DNA from: Phaeobacter bryozoorum
GTDB taxonomy: Bacteria; Pseudomonadota; Alphaproteobacteria; Rhodobacterales; Rhodobacteraceae
Strand: one strand, 5' to 3'
NCBI RefSeq assembly: GCF_041893525.1
Contig: NZ_CP169068.1
DNA: 64,000 bases
Positions 1 through 9,579 of this stretch are shown here, piece after piece. The notes beneath the pieces were generated by a model. The model was not told the origin of the DNA, made no database searches, and saw only the letters and a list, made by a program, of their open reading frames with translations. Position 1 is the stretch's first letter. Every line of letters starts with the position of its first letter. The position numbers were made by a program, and so were the translations under genes.

Positions 1-3000
1 ACACGCCTTGATGCGCAGGCCGTCGACCTGCTGATCGCTCGGATCAACATGCTGGTCGCAGCGCGCGACGCAGCGGCCGAGGGGACTTTTGCCGATCTGC
101 CCGTGCTGCCAGAGACCGAACGGCAACAGATGCTGGTGGCCTGGAATGAAACCGCTCTGACCGGGACGCAGGACACCACCATCCCGGCAGAATTTGCAGC
201 CCAGGTGGCGCGGACCCCGGAGGCCACAGCGCTGGTCTACGAAAATCAAAGCCTGACCTACGCGGAGCTATCTGAGGAGGTCGAACAACTGGCGGCGCTG
301 CTGCGCCACCGGGGTGTTGCGCCGGGCAGCCATGTCGGCATCTATCTGGGGCGGAGCCCTGCGCTGGTCATCGCGGCGCTGGCGACCATGGCCGCGGGCG
401 GGGCCTATGTGCCGCTTGATCCGGCCTATCCGGCGGATCGGATCGCGCATTTCATCACCGACAGCGCGGCCAGTGTGATCCTGACCGACAGCCGTCTGCG
501 CGACCAGCTGCCCGGCACCGCATCTGCCGATGTTCTCTGCCTGGATGATCTGCCGGAGACACCCGCAGGCAGCGGTGGGCCGACCACCCAGCCGGGACCG
601 CAGGATCTGGCTTATCTGATCTATACCTCCGGCTCTACCGGCACCCCAAAGGGGGTGATGGTGCGCCATGGCAATGTGGCAAATTTCTTTGCTGCAATGG
701 ACCAGCGGGTTCCGCATCAGCCGGGCGATTGCTGGCTGGCAGTGACCAGCCTGTCGTTTGATATCTCCGTGCTTGAGCTGTTCTGGACCCTGTCGCGCGG
801 CTTCAAGCTGGTGCTGTCCAGTGATGAGGCTCGGTTGCAGCTGTCCAATGGCCCCATCGCAACCAGCGACCGGGGCATGGACTTCAACCTGTTCTATTGG
901 GGCAATGACGACGGCCCCGGTCCGCGCAAATATGAACTGCTGCTGGAGGGCGCGAAATTCGCCGATCAGCACGGGTTCAACGCGGTCTGGACACCGGAGC
1001 GGCATTTCCACGCCTTTGGCGGCCCCTATCCGAACCCGGCGGTAACCGGCGCGGCGGTGGCTGCGGTGACGAAGAATATCGGGGTGCGCGCGGGCTCCTG
1101 CGTGGCGCCGCTGCACCACCCGGCCCGGATTGCCGAGGAATGGTCGGTGATCGACAATCTGACCGGCGGCCGCGCCGGTATTGGCTTTGCCTCGGGCTGG
1201 CAGCCGGATGATTTCATCCTGCGCCCCGAAAACACCCCCCCCGCCAACAAGCCTGCGCTGTTTGAGGCGATCGAGACCGTGCGCAAGCTCTGGCGCGGCG
1301 AGGAGGTTGCCTTCCCGCGCAAGGATGGCGGCGACCACGCGGTGCTGACCCAGCCGCGCCCGGTGTCAAAGGAACTGCCGGTCTGGGTGACAACGGCCGG
1401 CAACCCCGAGACCTGGCGCGAAGCGGGCAGCATCGGGGCCAATGTGCTGACCCATCTGCTGGGCCAGAGCATCGACGAAGTCGCGGGCAAGATCGCCATA
1501 TACCACGACGCCCTGCGCGCGGCTGGTCATGATCCGCGCGATCACAAGGTCACGTTGATGCTACACAGCTATCTTGCCGATACCCGCGAGGAAGCCCGCG
1601 CCACGGCCCGTGAACCGATGAAGGATTACCTGCGCGCAGCGGCCGGTCTGATCAAGCAATACGCCTGGGCCTTCCCCGCGTTCAAGAAACCCGAGGGGGT
1701 GAAAAACCCGTTTGAAATGGATCTCGGGATGCTCTCGACAGAGGAGCTGGAGGCCATTCTGGACTTCGCCTTTGAACGGTATTTCGAAACTCCGGCCTGT
1801 TTGGAACCATTGCCGATGCCATGCAGCGGGTCGAACAGCTGAAGCGGATTGGCGTTGATGAAATCGCCTGTCTGATCGACTATGGCATCGCGCCCGAGGT
1901 GGTGCTGGAGGGGCTGAAACCCCTTGCGGAGGTGCTGCGTCTTGCCAATGCCCCGCAGGAACTGGCGGCGGAGGATGTCTCGCTGGCGGCACAGATCCTG
2001 CGCCATGGCGTCACCCATATGCAATGCACCCCGTCGATGGCGCGGATGATCACCGCGGATGCCGATGCGCGCCCGGTGCTGGGGCGGCTGTCGCACCTGC
2101 TGATCGGCGGGGAGGCGCTGCCGGGAGATCTGGTCGCGGATCTGCGCGGGGCGACCAGCGCAGAGATCCACAATATGTACGGACCGACCGAGACGACGAT
2201 CTGGTCAACCATGCAGACCCTATCCGGCGTGCCCGCCGGGACCGCCCAAATCGGGGCGCCGATTGCCAATACCACTGTTTATGTCGTCAAGGAGGATCTG
2301 TCTCCGCAGCCGGTCGGAGTGCCGGGGGAGCTGCTGATCGGCGGCGCAGGCGTCACCGCCGGGTATTGGCAGCGCCCCGAGCTGACTGCGGAACGGTTTA
2401 TTCCCGATCCCTTTGGTGATGCGGGCGCCGGGGTGACCTCGACCCGTCTGTATCGCACCGGCGATCTGGTCCGCTGGCGCGGCGATGGCCAGCTGGAATT
2501 CCTCGGCCGTAGTGACCATCAGGTCAAGATCCGGGGCCAGCGGATCGAGCTGGGCGAAATCGAGGCCGCGCTTGCTGCCATGGACGGGATAACCGGCGCG
2601 GTTGTGGTGGCGCGCGACAGCGGGGCAGACACCCGGCTGGTTGCCTATGTCACCGGCGCGCTGCCGCCGGATCAGGCAGCGCTCAAGGCCGCGCTGGCGC
2701 AGCAGCTCGCTGCCGTCATGGTGCCAAGCCATATCGAACATCTCGCCGCCTTCCCGCTGACGCCGAACAAGAAGATCGACCGTAAGGCCCTGCCGGACCC
2801 GAAACCGGTGCGGATCACTGCTCCCACCTCCGACACCCCGCTCAGCGCCGGAGCACAGAGCAAGATTGCCGAGATCTGGGCCGGGATCCTTGGGGTCAGC
2901 GGTATCGGGGCGGAGGACAATTTCTTCACCCTGGGCGGTCATTCCTTGCTGGCCGTGCAGGCCCATCGCGACATTCGCGGCGCTCTGGATGTGCCGAAGC

Positions 3001-3182
3001 TCTCGATCACGGATATCTTCCGGTTTCCGACGCTGTCGGGGCTGGCCAGCCATATCGACACGCTGACCGGAGCGGCCCCGGCAGAGGACACCGCCGCCCC
3101 CGCGGTCGATGCGGCGGCAAAATCCGATATGATGTCGAAACGCCGCGCGATGCGGGCCAACCGCAAGGCCCGCAGCGGATGA
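1..3182 (+). pseudogene. NRPS C-terminal module: A domain with embedded luciferase-like monooxygenase, then PCP; 5' partial, one apparent frameshift
   Basis: The reading frame is open from base 1, where it encodes the tail of what looks like a condensation domain, so the start lies outside the window. Adenylation motifs follow in order: A3 (YTSGSTGTPKG) near 622-654, A4 (LSFDIS) at 751-768, A5 (NMYGPTETT) near 2172, A7 (YRTGDL) near 2452, A8 near 2536-2577 and A10 near 2770. Between A4 and A5, from about 877 to 1935, lies a luciferase-like FMN-dependent monooxygenase domain of the MupA/Atu3671 type. A carrier domain with GGHSLL (phosphopantetheine Ser codon 2943-2945) ends the protein. No thioesterase follows. 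The specificity residues read as glycine (see findings). Frame 1 is lost around 1785-1820: one missing base near 1793 would join FERYFET to SGLFGTIADAM. This could be a real mutation or a sequence error. The stop overlaps the PPTase start (ATGA). Confidence 0.88.
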
Positions 3183-3892
3183 GCCTTGCCGATCCGCTCT
3201 CACGCAGCGCCCGGCACAAGGCGCTGATCCGCCGGTTGTTTGACGCCTGTGTCGTGGTGGAAACCTGTGATCCGCAGGACGATCCGCCTCCGCCCTTCCC
3301 TGAGGAGGCCGCCTGCCTGTCGCCAAATGCCGTGGAGAAGCGGCGGCGCGAGTTTGCGGCGGGCCGCGCTGCCGCGCATCGCGCGATGTCGTCCCTCGGC
3401 ATGACGCCCAGCGCCATTCCGGTCGGCCCCAAACGGGCGCCGGTCTGGCCGCCTGAGGTTGTCGGCTCGATCAGCCATTGTCACAGCGCCGCCGTCGCCG
3501 TTATGGCCCTGCCCCAACAGATGCGCGGGATCGGGGTCGACGTGGAGGAGGACACGCCGCTGGCGGATGACCTGATCCCGCAGATCTGCCGCCCCGCCGA
3601 GCGTGACTGGCTCGCACAACAAAACAGCCCCGGCCAGCTCGCCAAAGTGATATTCTCGGCCAAGGAAGCGGCTTATAAATGTCAGTACCGCCTGAGCGAG
3701 CGGTTCTTTGGCTTTGACGGGATGGAACTGGAGATGGATTTGGCGCAGGGCACCGATCAGATCAGCGGGACGTTTTGCGCGCGGTTCACGGCGGATCAGC
3801 TGCCGTTTCGAAAAGGCGACGCCATTGACGGGCGTTTTGTTATCGGGGAGGGGCTGATCGCGACCGCCGCACAGCTGCCACAGGTACGATGA
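3179..3892 (+). CDS. 4'-phosphopantetheinyl transferase (EntD/Sfp type)
   Basis: Transfers the phosphopantetheine arm of CoA to a carrier-protein serine, converting apo to holo form; the obvious client is the PCP of the preceding NRPS. The 237-residue length is normal for the EntD-like branch. Visible motifs are GSISHC (96-101), IGVDVE (118-123, with the Mg-binding Asp and Glu) and FSAKEAAYK (159-167, with the catalytic Glu and Lys). The ATG overlaps the NRPS stop, and its own TGA overlaps the next start, so the gene is translationally coupled on both sides. A dedicated PPTase inside the biosynthetic operon supports a functional locus, even though the NRPS frame appears broken in this sequence. 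Confidence 0.93.
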   Translation: MSLADPLSRSARHKALIRRLFDACVVVETCDPQDDPPPPFPEEAACLSPNAVEKRRREFAAGRAAAHRAMSSLGMTPSAIPVGPKRAPVWPPEVVGSISHCHSAAVAVMALPQQMRGIGVDVEEDTPLADDLIPQICRPAERDWLAQQNSPGQLAKVIFSAKEAAYKCQYRLSERFFGFDGMELEMDLAQGTDQISGTFCARFTADQLPFRKGDAIDGRFVIGEGLIATAAQLPQVR

Positions 3893-4790
3893 TCGGACGG
3901 CGCGGATTTCTCGCCCTCTTGTCGCTGCTGCCACTGCGCGCGCAGGCCAGCCCCTTTGCCCTGCCCTTGTTGAAGGCCCCGACGGGCCCAATGCGGGTGT
4001 TCCACCTTGGCCATTCGCTGGTTGGTCGCGATATGCCGCATATGGTGCGGCAGCTGGCACCGGAAGGGCACAGCTACAACAGCCAGCTGGGATCGGGCAC
4101 CCCGTTGCAGGATCACTGGGAGCCGGATCTGGATATCCTGCATTTCTATCAGGTCAATCACCCTCCGGTCTGGCGGGATGCACGCGAGGCGGTTGGCTCC
4201 GGTGAGTATGACGCCGTGATCCTGACGGAGATGGTCGAACTGCGCGACGCGCTGCGCTATTTCAAAGGCGCGCGATACTTTCGCCGCTGGGCTGATCTGG
4301 CCCGGGCGGGGTCGGATCGGACGCGGATATACCTCTATGAAACCTGGCACCCGCTGGATACGCCGGATGGCTGGCTGAAGCGGATCGACGGTGATCTGGA
4401 ACAGCTCTGGCTGGGCGGGCTGGCCGGATCTGACAGCCGCCGCAATCCGAGACGTCCCGCCTATCTGATCCCCGCAGGACAGGTGATGGCCGCCGTCGTG
4501 CGCGCCGCCGAGGACGGCCAGATCGACGGGATGACTATCGCGAGGCGCTTTTTGCCCGCACATCCGAGGGGGCGCTCGACCCGATCCATATCAACGATCT
4601 GGGCGCCTATGTTGTGGCGCTGACCCATGTCAGCGTGCTTTATCACAAAAACCCGGTTGGCCTGCCGCATCAGCTGCAACGCGCCGATGGCTCGCCTGCG
4701 GATGCTTTCAGCGCCAAAGCCGCGCGGCAGGTGCAGGAGATCGTCTGGCAGGTGGTCACGCGCCACCCCCGCACCGGTGTTTCCCCATGA
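3889..4790 (+). pseudogene. Exported SGNH-hydrolase-like protein, frameshifted near 4540
   Basis: Begins with a twin-arginine-like signal (RRGFLALLSLLPLRAQA), suggesting export. The body shows GHSL early on, YETWHPL in the middle and, after a frame change, DPIHINDLGAYVVAL, the usual layout of an SGNH-type esterase with a late Asp-x-x-His. The first frame runs on to a stop at 4621-4623, but the family sequence leaves it after about base 4538 and continues in another frame to TGA at 4788-4790. One base missing from a G run (GACGGG-ATGAC) explains the shift. The recovered tail contains NPVGLPHQL, which recurs in the next gene. ATGA overlaps occur at both ends. Substrate is unknown; a role in deacylating or modifying a glycan or peptide is inference. 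Confidence 0.75.
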
Positions 4791-7360
4791 CGCTGGCAGA
4801 TCTGGTGGCCAGTGTCGTCATGGTCGGGCATTCCCTGTTCGGACCCGACAATCCGGTGATGCTGGACCAGCTCCTGGCCCGGCAACCGGCCGCGACTGCC
4901 GGACAGATCGCCGAAGAGGTCAGGGTCGAGGCGCAGATCATCAACGGCGCGCCGCTCAGCTACAATTGGACACATGCCGATCAGGCCGAGGGGATCAATG
5001 CCCGCACCCGTCTGGCCGAAGGCGTGGATGCGCTGATCGTGACCGAGGCGATCCCCCTCACCAACCATCTGAAGTGGAGCGATACCGAGGGGGCGCTGAC
5101 GCAGTTCTACAACCTTGCCCACACCGCCAACCCTGAGGTTGAGGTCTATCTGCAGGAAACCTGGCACAGCCTGAACAGCGGAACCGGGGTTGAGGTGCCT
5201 TTTGATCCGGGGGCGACCATGCAATGGCGCGACCGGCTGGCGGCGGATCTGCCGCGCTGGCAAAACGTCGTCGACACGGTCAACAAAAAGACCAGCGGAG
5301 AGATCAGGCTGCTCAAGGCCGGTCAGGCGATGGCGCGACTGGATGACGCCATACAGGCAGGTACGGTGCCGGGCCTTGCACGGATCGAAGATGTCTTTGC
5401 CGATGATATCCACCCCAATGATCTTGGGTTTTATTTTCTGTCGGCGCTGCAATACGCGGTGCTGACCGGTCAGTCTCCGGTGGGGCTGCCGCACCAGCTG
5501 CGCTCCAAATGGGGCGGTCGCTACGAGGCGCCCGCGGCGGACCTGGCGCGACGACTGCAGGAGATTGCCTGGGATGCCGCTCAGGACCGAACACAGCGGG
5601 CAGCCCTGCCTGCCGATCCGCCGCCGCTGCCCGACGACCCGATGCTGCCTGCGCTGAACCGAGTGGTTCCGGCCAGCCAGACCAGCGCGCCGCGCGACAT
5701 CGCCGCAGCGCAGGGGCTGCCCCAGGGCGCCGAGGTGCCGCCTCAGCCGATTGCGATGAACCTGGCCTCGATTGCCGATTGGAGCCCGCAGGCTCCGTTT
5801 CTCGACCATTTCAAAACTGCCCGTCCGTGGATTGGTCATCTGGCCGGGCAATGGGGGGGCGCGGATTATGCCGATCTTGCAGCAGCGGGATATCTGGACC
5901 CTGATGGCTGGCCGACCGCAATTCCACCGGAGCTTGGCTCGGTCGGGACGCTGATCCTCACCGATTTGCCTGCGGAGGCCGCCAGCCTCGCTGGGCGCTA
6001 TGTCCTGCTGTTTGACGGCGACGGGATTGTCGAGGTGACGGGGCGGGCCAAGAACATCCGCTACGGCAAGACCGAAATCCGCTTTGACTATACGCCCGGT
6101 CCCGGCGCGGTCGAAATCCGCATTCAGCGCAGCGACCGGCAGGGAACCGGTGACTACATCCGCAACATCGCGGTGGTGATGGAAAAACACCTGTCGGACT
6201 GGCAGGCCGGCGCCATCTTCAATCCGGATTTCATGGCGCGGATGCGTGGGTTTGCAGCGCTGCGATTTATGGACTGGATGGCCACCAACGACAGCACGCA
6301 GGTTGGCTGGGAGGATCGCCCAAGGGTGCAGGACTACAGCTGGGCGGCCAAAGGTGCGCCAGCGGAGGTGCTGGTGGCGCTGGCCAATCAGCTTGGCACC
6401 GCGCCCTGGTTCACCCTGCCCCATATGGCCGACGACAGCTATGTCCGTAACTACGCGCGGCTGGTGCGGGAGCAGCTGGACCCCGCGCTGACCGCCTATG
6501 TGGAATATTCCAACGAGGTCTGGAACTGGCAATTCGAACAGGCGGTCTGGGCTGATGATCAGGCCCGCGGCCGCTGGGGTGGCCAGGATCTGTGGATGCA
6601 ATTCTACGGTGGCCGCGCTGCCGAGGTTGCCGCGATCTGGACGGAGGTTTTTGGCGCGGCGGCCGATGACCGGCTGGTGCGCGTTATCTCTACCCAGACC
6701 GGGTGGCTGGGGCTGGAGGAACAGGTGCTGACCGCGCCGCTCTGGGTTGCCGAAGATGCCACGCGCCGACCGCCGGCCCGCGCTTTTGACGCCTATGCGG
6801 TGACCGGCTATTTCGGCGGCGTTCTCGGCCTGCCGGAACGCGCGCCAATTCTGCGCGCCTGGATTGCCCAGAGCCGCGAGCAGGCTGAGGCCGCCGCCAG
6901 GGCCAAGGGTCTCAGCGGAACCGCCGCAGCCGATTTTGTCGAGGCGCATCAATATGATGCCGCCAGCGCATTGGCCGCGGCAGAATTGCAGGACGGGCTG
7001 GTTTCCGGCAGTTCAGACGACACGATCAGCGATCTTCTGGGCCGGGTTCTGCCCTATCATGCCAAAGTTGCAGAGGCCAACGGGCTCGACCTGATCATGT
7101 ATGAGGGCGGCAGCCATGTGGTTGGCTTGGGTCCGATGGTCGATGACGACATGCTGACCGGTTTTTTCAGCCATTTCAATTACACCGAGGAGATGGGCGG
7201 CCTGTATCGCAGCCTGTTGCAGGGCTGGCCCGCCTTGGGCGGAAGTCTGTTCACCGCCTATTCGGATGTTTCGACACCCGGAAAATGGGGCAGCTGGGGC
7301 AGCCTGCGCTATCTGACCGACGACAACCCGCGCTGGCGCGCTGTGGAGGCGGCGAAATGA
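4787..7360 (+). CDS. Two-domain protein: SGNH-like N-terminus plus glycoside-hydrolase-like (clan A) barrel
   Basis: 857 residues. Residues 1 to about 240 resemble the preceding protein along their whole length: GHSLFG, QETWHSL, AGQAMA, DDIHPNDLGFYF and SPVGLPHQL match GHSLVG, YETWHPL, AGQVMA, DPIHINDLGAYV and NPVGLPHQL. After a Pro/Ala-rich linker (about 255-310), a beta-rich segment leads into a TIM-barrel-like half. That half has YVEYSNEVWNW, with an Asn-Glu pair typical of clan GH-A acid/base residues, and a later MYEGGSH that could supply the nucleophile. Substrate cannot be assigned. No signal peptide is visible; the frame opens directly into the SGNH fold. The start overlaps the upstream stop (ATGA), and the end overlaps the GT2 start the same way. 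Confidence 0.75.
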   Translation: MTLADLVASVVMVGHSLFGPDNPVMLDQLLARQPAATAGQIAEEVRVEAQIINGAPLSYNWTHADQAEGINARTRLAEGVDALIVTEAIPLTNHLKWSDTEGALTQFYNLAHTANPEVEVYLQETWHSLNSGTGVEVPFDPGATMQWRDRLAADLPRWQNVVDTVNKKTSGEIRLLKAGQAMARLDDAIQAGTVPGLARIEDVFADDIHPNDLGFYFLSALQYAVLTGQSPVGLPHQLRSKWGGRYEAPAADLARRLQEIAWDAAQDRTQRAALPADPPPLPDDPMLPALNRVVPASQTSAPRDIAAAQGLPQGAEVPPQPIAMNLASIADWSPQAPFLDHFKTARPWIGHLAGQWGGADYADLAAAGYLDPDGWPTAIPPELGSVGTLILTDLPAEAASLAGRYVLLFDGDGIVEVTGRAKNIRYGKTEIRFDYTPGPGAVEIRIQRSDRQGTGDYIRNIAVVMEKHLSDWQAGAIFNPDFMARMRGFAALRFMDWMATNDSTQVGWEDRPRVQDYSWAAKGAPAEVLVALANQLGTAPWFTLPHMADDSYVRNYARLVREQLDPALTAYVEYSNEVWNWQFEQAVWADDQARGRWGGQDLWMQFYGGRAAEVAAIWTEVFGAAADDRLVRVISTQTGWLGLEEQVLTAPLWVAEDATRRPPARAFDAYAVTGYFGGVLGLPERAPILRAWIAQSREQAEAAARAKGLSGTAAADFVEAHQYDAASALAAAELQDGLVSGSSDDTISDLLGRVLPYHAKVAEANGLDLIMYEGGSHVVGLGPMVDDDMLTGFFSHFNYTEEMGGLYRSLLQGWPALGGSLFTAYSDVSTPGKWGSWGSLRYLTDDNPRWRAVEAAK

Positions 7361-8199
7361 AACCGCTGTTGAGCGTGCTGATCCCCGCACATAATGAGGC
7401 GGGCTATATCGGGTCGTGTCTGTCGGCGCTGTTTGCCAGTGATCCGCTGCCGGATGGTGCCACCGCCGAGGTCTTGGTGATCGCCAACGGTTGCACTGAC
7501 ACCACGGTCGCGGCGGCGCAGGCGGTGACGGTGCCGCCCGGGTGGGATTGCAGGGTGATTGATCGGCGCGAGGGCGGCAAGATCGGGGCTCTTCAACGGG
7601 GAGAAGCGCAGGCCACCGGTGGCATCTTGGTATATCTTGACGCCGATGTGTGTGTCGCCCCACCGCTGATGGCGCAGATATGCCACGCGCTGGATTGCAC
7701 CGCGCCGCGCTATGCCAGCGGGTCGCCCCGGCTGGCTCCGGCCAAGAGCCTGATCAGCCGCCTTTACGGGCGGTTCTGGGAAACACTGCCCTTTGTCCAG
7801 CAGGGGGTGCCGGGGTTTGGCCTCTTTGCGATGAACCGGGCCGGGCGCGGGCGCTGGGAAGACTGGCCGGACATAATCGCCGACGATATCTACGCGCGCC
7901 TCAGCTTTGCGCCCCACGAGCGGCTCCGGCTAGAGGCAAGCTACCAATGGCCGCTGATCGAGGGGTTTCGCAATCTGGTGCGCGTGCGCAGACGCCAGAA
8001 TGCCGGGGTTGCAGAGATTGCCGCGCGGTTCCCCGCACTGCTGGCCAATGAGGACGTCACCCGCCCTGGCCCCGCAGCAATTGGGGCGCGGGCGCTGCGC
8101 GACCCGGCGGGATTTATGTCCTATGCGGCTGTTGCCATCGCGGTGAAGTCGCCGCTGTTTCGCGGCCGACAGGAAACCCGCTGGACGCGGGGCCGCTAG
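7357..8199 (+). CDS. Glycosyltransferase family 2
   Basis: Inverting GT-A glycosyltransferase, 280 residues, cytoplasmic and probably membrane-associated. SVLIPAHNEAG at the N-terminus is the typical GT2 nucleotide-binding strand; YLDADV, with the metal-binding DxD-type motif, lies near residues 93-98. The ATG at 7357 overlaps the stop of the glycoside-hydrolase-like gene (ATGA), which rules out the longer upstream reading. It is the last gene of the NRPS-PPTase-SGNH-GH chain and converges on the GT4 gene with an 18-base gap. Donor and acceptor sugars are unknown. Context suggests transfer onto the product of this locus or onto the adjacent exopolysaccharide. Confidence 0.88.
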   Translation: MKPLLSVLIPAHNEAGYIGSCLSALFASDPLPDGATAEVLVIANGCTDTTVAAAQAVTVPPGWDCRVIDRREGGKIGALQRGEAQATGGILVYLDADVCVAPPLMAQICHALDCTAPRYASGSPRLAPAKSLISRLYGRFWETLPFVQQGVPGFGLFAMNRAGRGRWEDWPDIIADDIYARLSFAPHERLRLEASYQWPLIEGFRNLVRVRRRQNAGVAEIAARFPALLANEDVTRPGPAAIGARALRDPAGFMSYAAVAIAVKSPLFRGRQETRWTRGR

Positions 8200-8217
8200 G
8201 CGGGCCATTGCGCTGGC

Positions 8218-9435
8218 CTAGCTGGACTGCCCAGCAATCGCCGATCGGAAATGCGCCGCCAGCTTTGCGGCCTCTGTGTCGCTGTCGTGCCGCTCCAGAA
8301 CCCGGGCGCGCCCGGCCTGCCCCATGGCAACCCGTTTGGCATGGGGCGTCGCTGCCAGATCCCGGATGGCCTGCGCCAGAGCAGCAGGATCACCCGCAGG
8401 CACCAGCCAGCCGGTCTCTCCCGGCAGCACCAGTTCAGGCGTACCCGCGATATAGGTGGCAATAACCGGACGTGCGGCTGCCATGGCCTCCATCACCACC
8501 ATGGGCAGACCTTCGGCAAAGGAGGGCATCACCAGCGCCTGCGCGCGGGCCAGTTCGGCCCTGACATCAGCCTCGGAGAGCCAGCCGGTCAGCGTGACAT
8601 GATCGCCAAGCCGGTGCTTCGCTATGGCGGCCTCCAGATCGGGGCGCATCTCACCATCGCCGATCAGCGCAAGATGCAGATCGGGATAATCCGCGACCAG
8701 ACGCTCCATGGCCTCGATCAGCATCATCTGGCCTTTCTGCTCCACAAAGCGACCGATGGCGGCAATCCGCAATGCGCCTTCCGGCAATGGCGCGGGATCT
8801 GCAAAACGTGCAGGCTCAATCCCGCAATGCACCACCTTCAACCGCTCCCAGCTGCCAAAGGCCGCCCATCGGCTCAGTTGACTGCGGCCAAAACTGCTGA
8901 TGGCTACCGCAAATCTGGCGCGGTTCAGTTTCTCCCCCAGGGACAAGGGTTGCGGCGCGTCGAATTCCTCTGGCCCGTGGGTGGTGAAACTATAGCCCGG
9001 CCCGCCCAGTTCAGAGGCCAGAAGTGCAACGGTGGTCGCATTGGTGCCGAAATGCGCGTGCAGGTGAGCGATCTCCTGCTGCGCGGCATAATCGGCGACG
9101 TAGGCAGCCTCGGCCAGATAGATCAGATGACGCAGACGCCCCACGTGCGACGCCGCCCCCAGGCGCCAGGCCATACAGAGCGCGCCGATCAGACGTCGCG
9201 GCGTCCTGCGAGCAGACCGCATCAGCGCCCGGAGCAGACCGATTGCACCCCGGTCGAGGACGTAGATGGTGCGCGCCTGCTCGGCCTGATCGCCGGGATC
9301 CACCAGAGGGGCACTGCTGCGCCGCATGGCGATCCGATGGATCACGTGACCCTGGCGCTCCAGCGCCTGTACCTCGCGCCGGATGAAACTATGCGACGGC
9401 TGCGGATAGGTATTGAGAATATACGCTATTTTCAC
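8218..9435 (-). CDS. Glycosyltransferase family 4 (GT-B fold)
   Basis: 405 residues. The N-terminal domain opens with IAYILNTYPQPSHSFIRREV, common in exopolysaccharide GT4 enzymes, and HAHFGTNAT follows. The C-terminal domain has GRFVEQKG and the donor-binding EGLPMVVMEAMAA segment with the Glu-x7-Glu pair of retaining GT4 transferases. It is transcribed away from the flippase gene, so the 9436-9579 gap probably holds divergent promoters. It likely adds one sugar to the lipid-linked repeat unit at the inner face of the cytoplasmic membrane. Sugar specificity cannot be read from sequence. Confidence 0.9.
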   Translation of the reverse strand: MKIAYILNTYPQPSHSFIRREVQALERQGHVIHRIAMRRSSAPLVDPGDQAEQARTIYVLDRGAIGLLRALMRSARRTPRRLIGALCMAWRLGAASHVGRLRHLIYLAEAAYVADYAAQQEIAHLHAHFGTNATTVALLASELGGPGYSFTTHGPEEFDAPQPLSLGEKLNRARFAVAISSFGRSQLSRWAAFGSWERLKVVHCGIEPARFADPAPLPEGALRIAAIGRFVEQKGQMMLIEAMERLVADYPDLHLALIGDGEMRPDLEAAIAKHRLGDHVTLTGWLSEADVRAELARAQALVMPSFAEGLPMVVMEAMAAARPVIATYIAGTPELVLPGETGWLVPAGDPAALAQAIRDLAATPHAKRVAMGQAGRARVLERHDSDTEAAKLAAHFRSAIAGQSS

Positions 9436-9579
9436 GAGGACGATGGCCCATTTTATGCAAGACTTGTCGCAGGCTATCGTCAGTTGTCACACTTGCCCAG
9501 CATTGCCGCGATCATGCCGCGGAATTGACGCCTTTTGGGATCAGTATCGCAAGTGTATCGCAAAACCTCGAGGATATTG

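Noticed and set aside
877..1935. Insertion in the A domain as a thiazoline-type oxidase (McbC-like Ox) or a methyltransferase
   Set aside because: The inserted sequence (FYWGNDDG, WTPERHFHAFGGPYPNP, GRAGIGFASGWQPDDF) is luciferase-like monooxygenase, not nitroreductase- or SAM-type.
2220..3326. Minus-strand open frame opposite the end of the NRPS and the PPTase start
   Set aside because: Covers A8-A10 and PCP motifs of the real gene on the other strand; composition is antisense-like.
4670..6952. Minus-strand open frame of 760 codons opposite the SGNH/GH-like gene
   Set aside because: It is antisense to a gene with clear motifs, has Arg/Gly/His-rich composition typical of GC-rich antisense frames, and shows no recognisable family.
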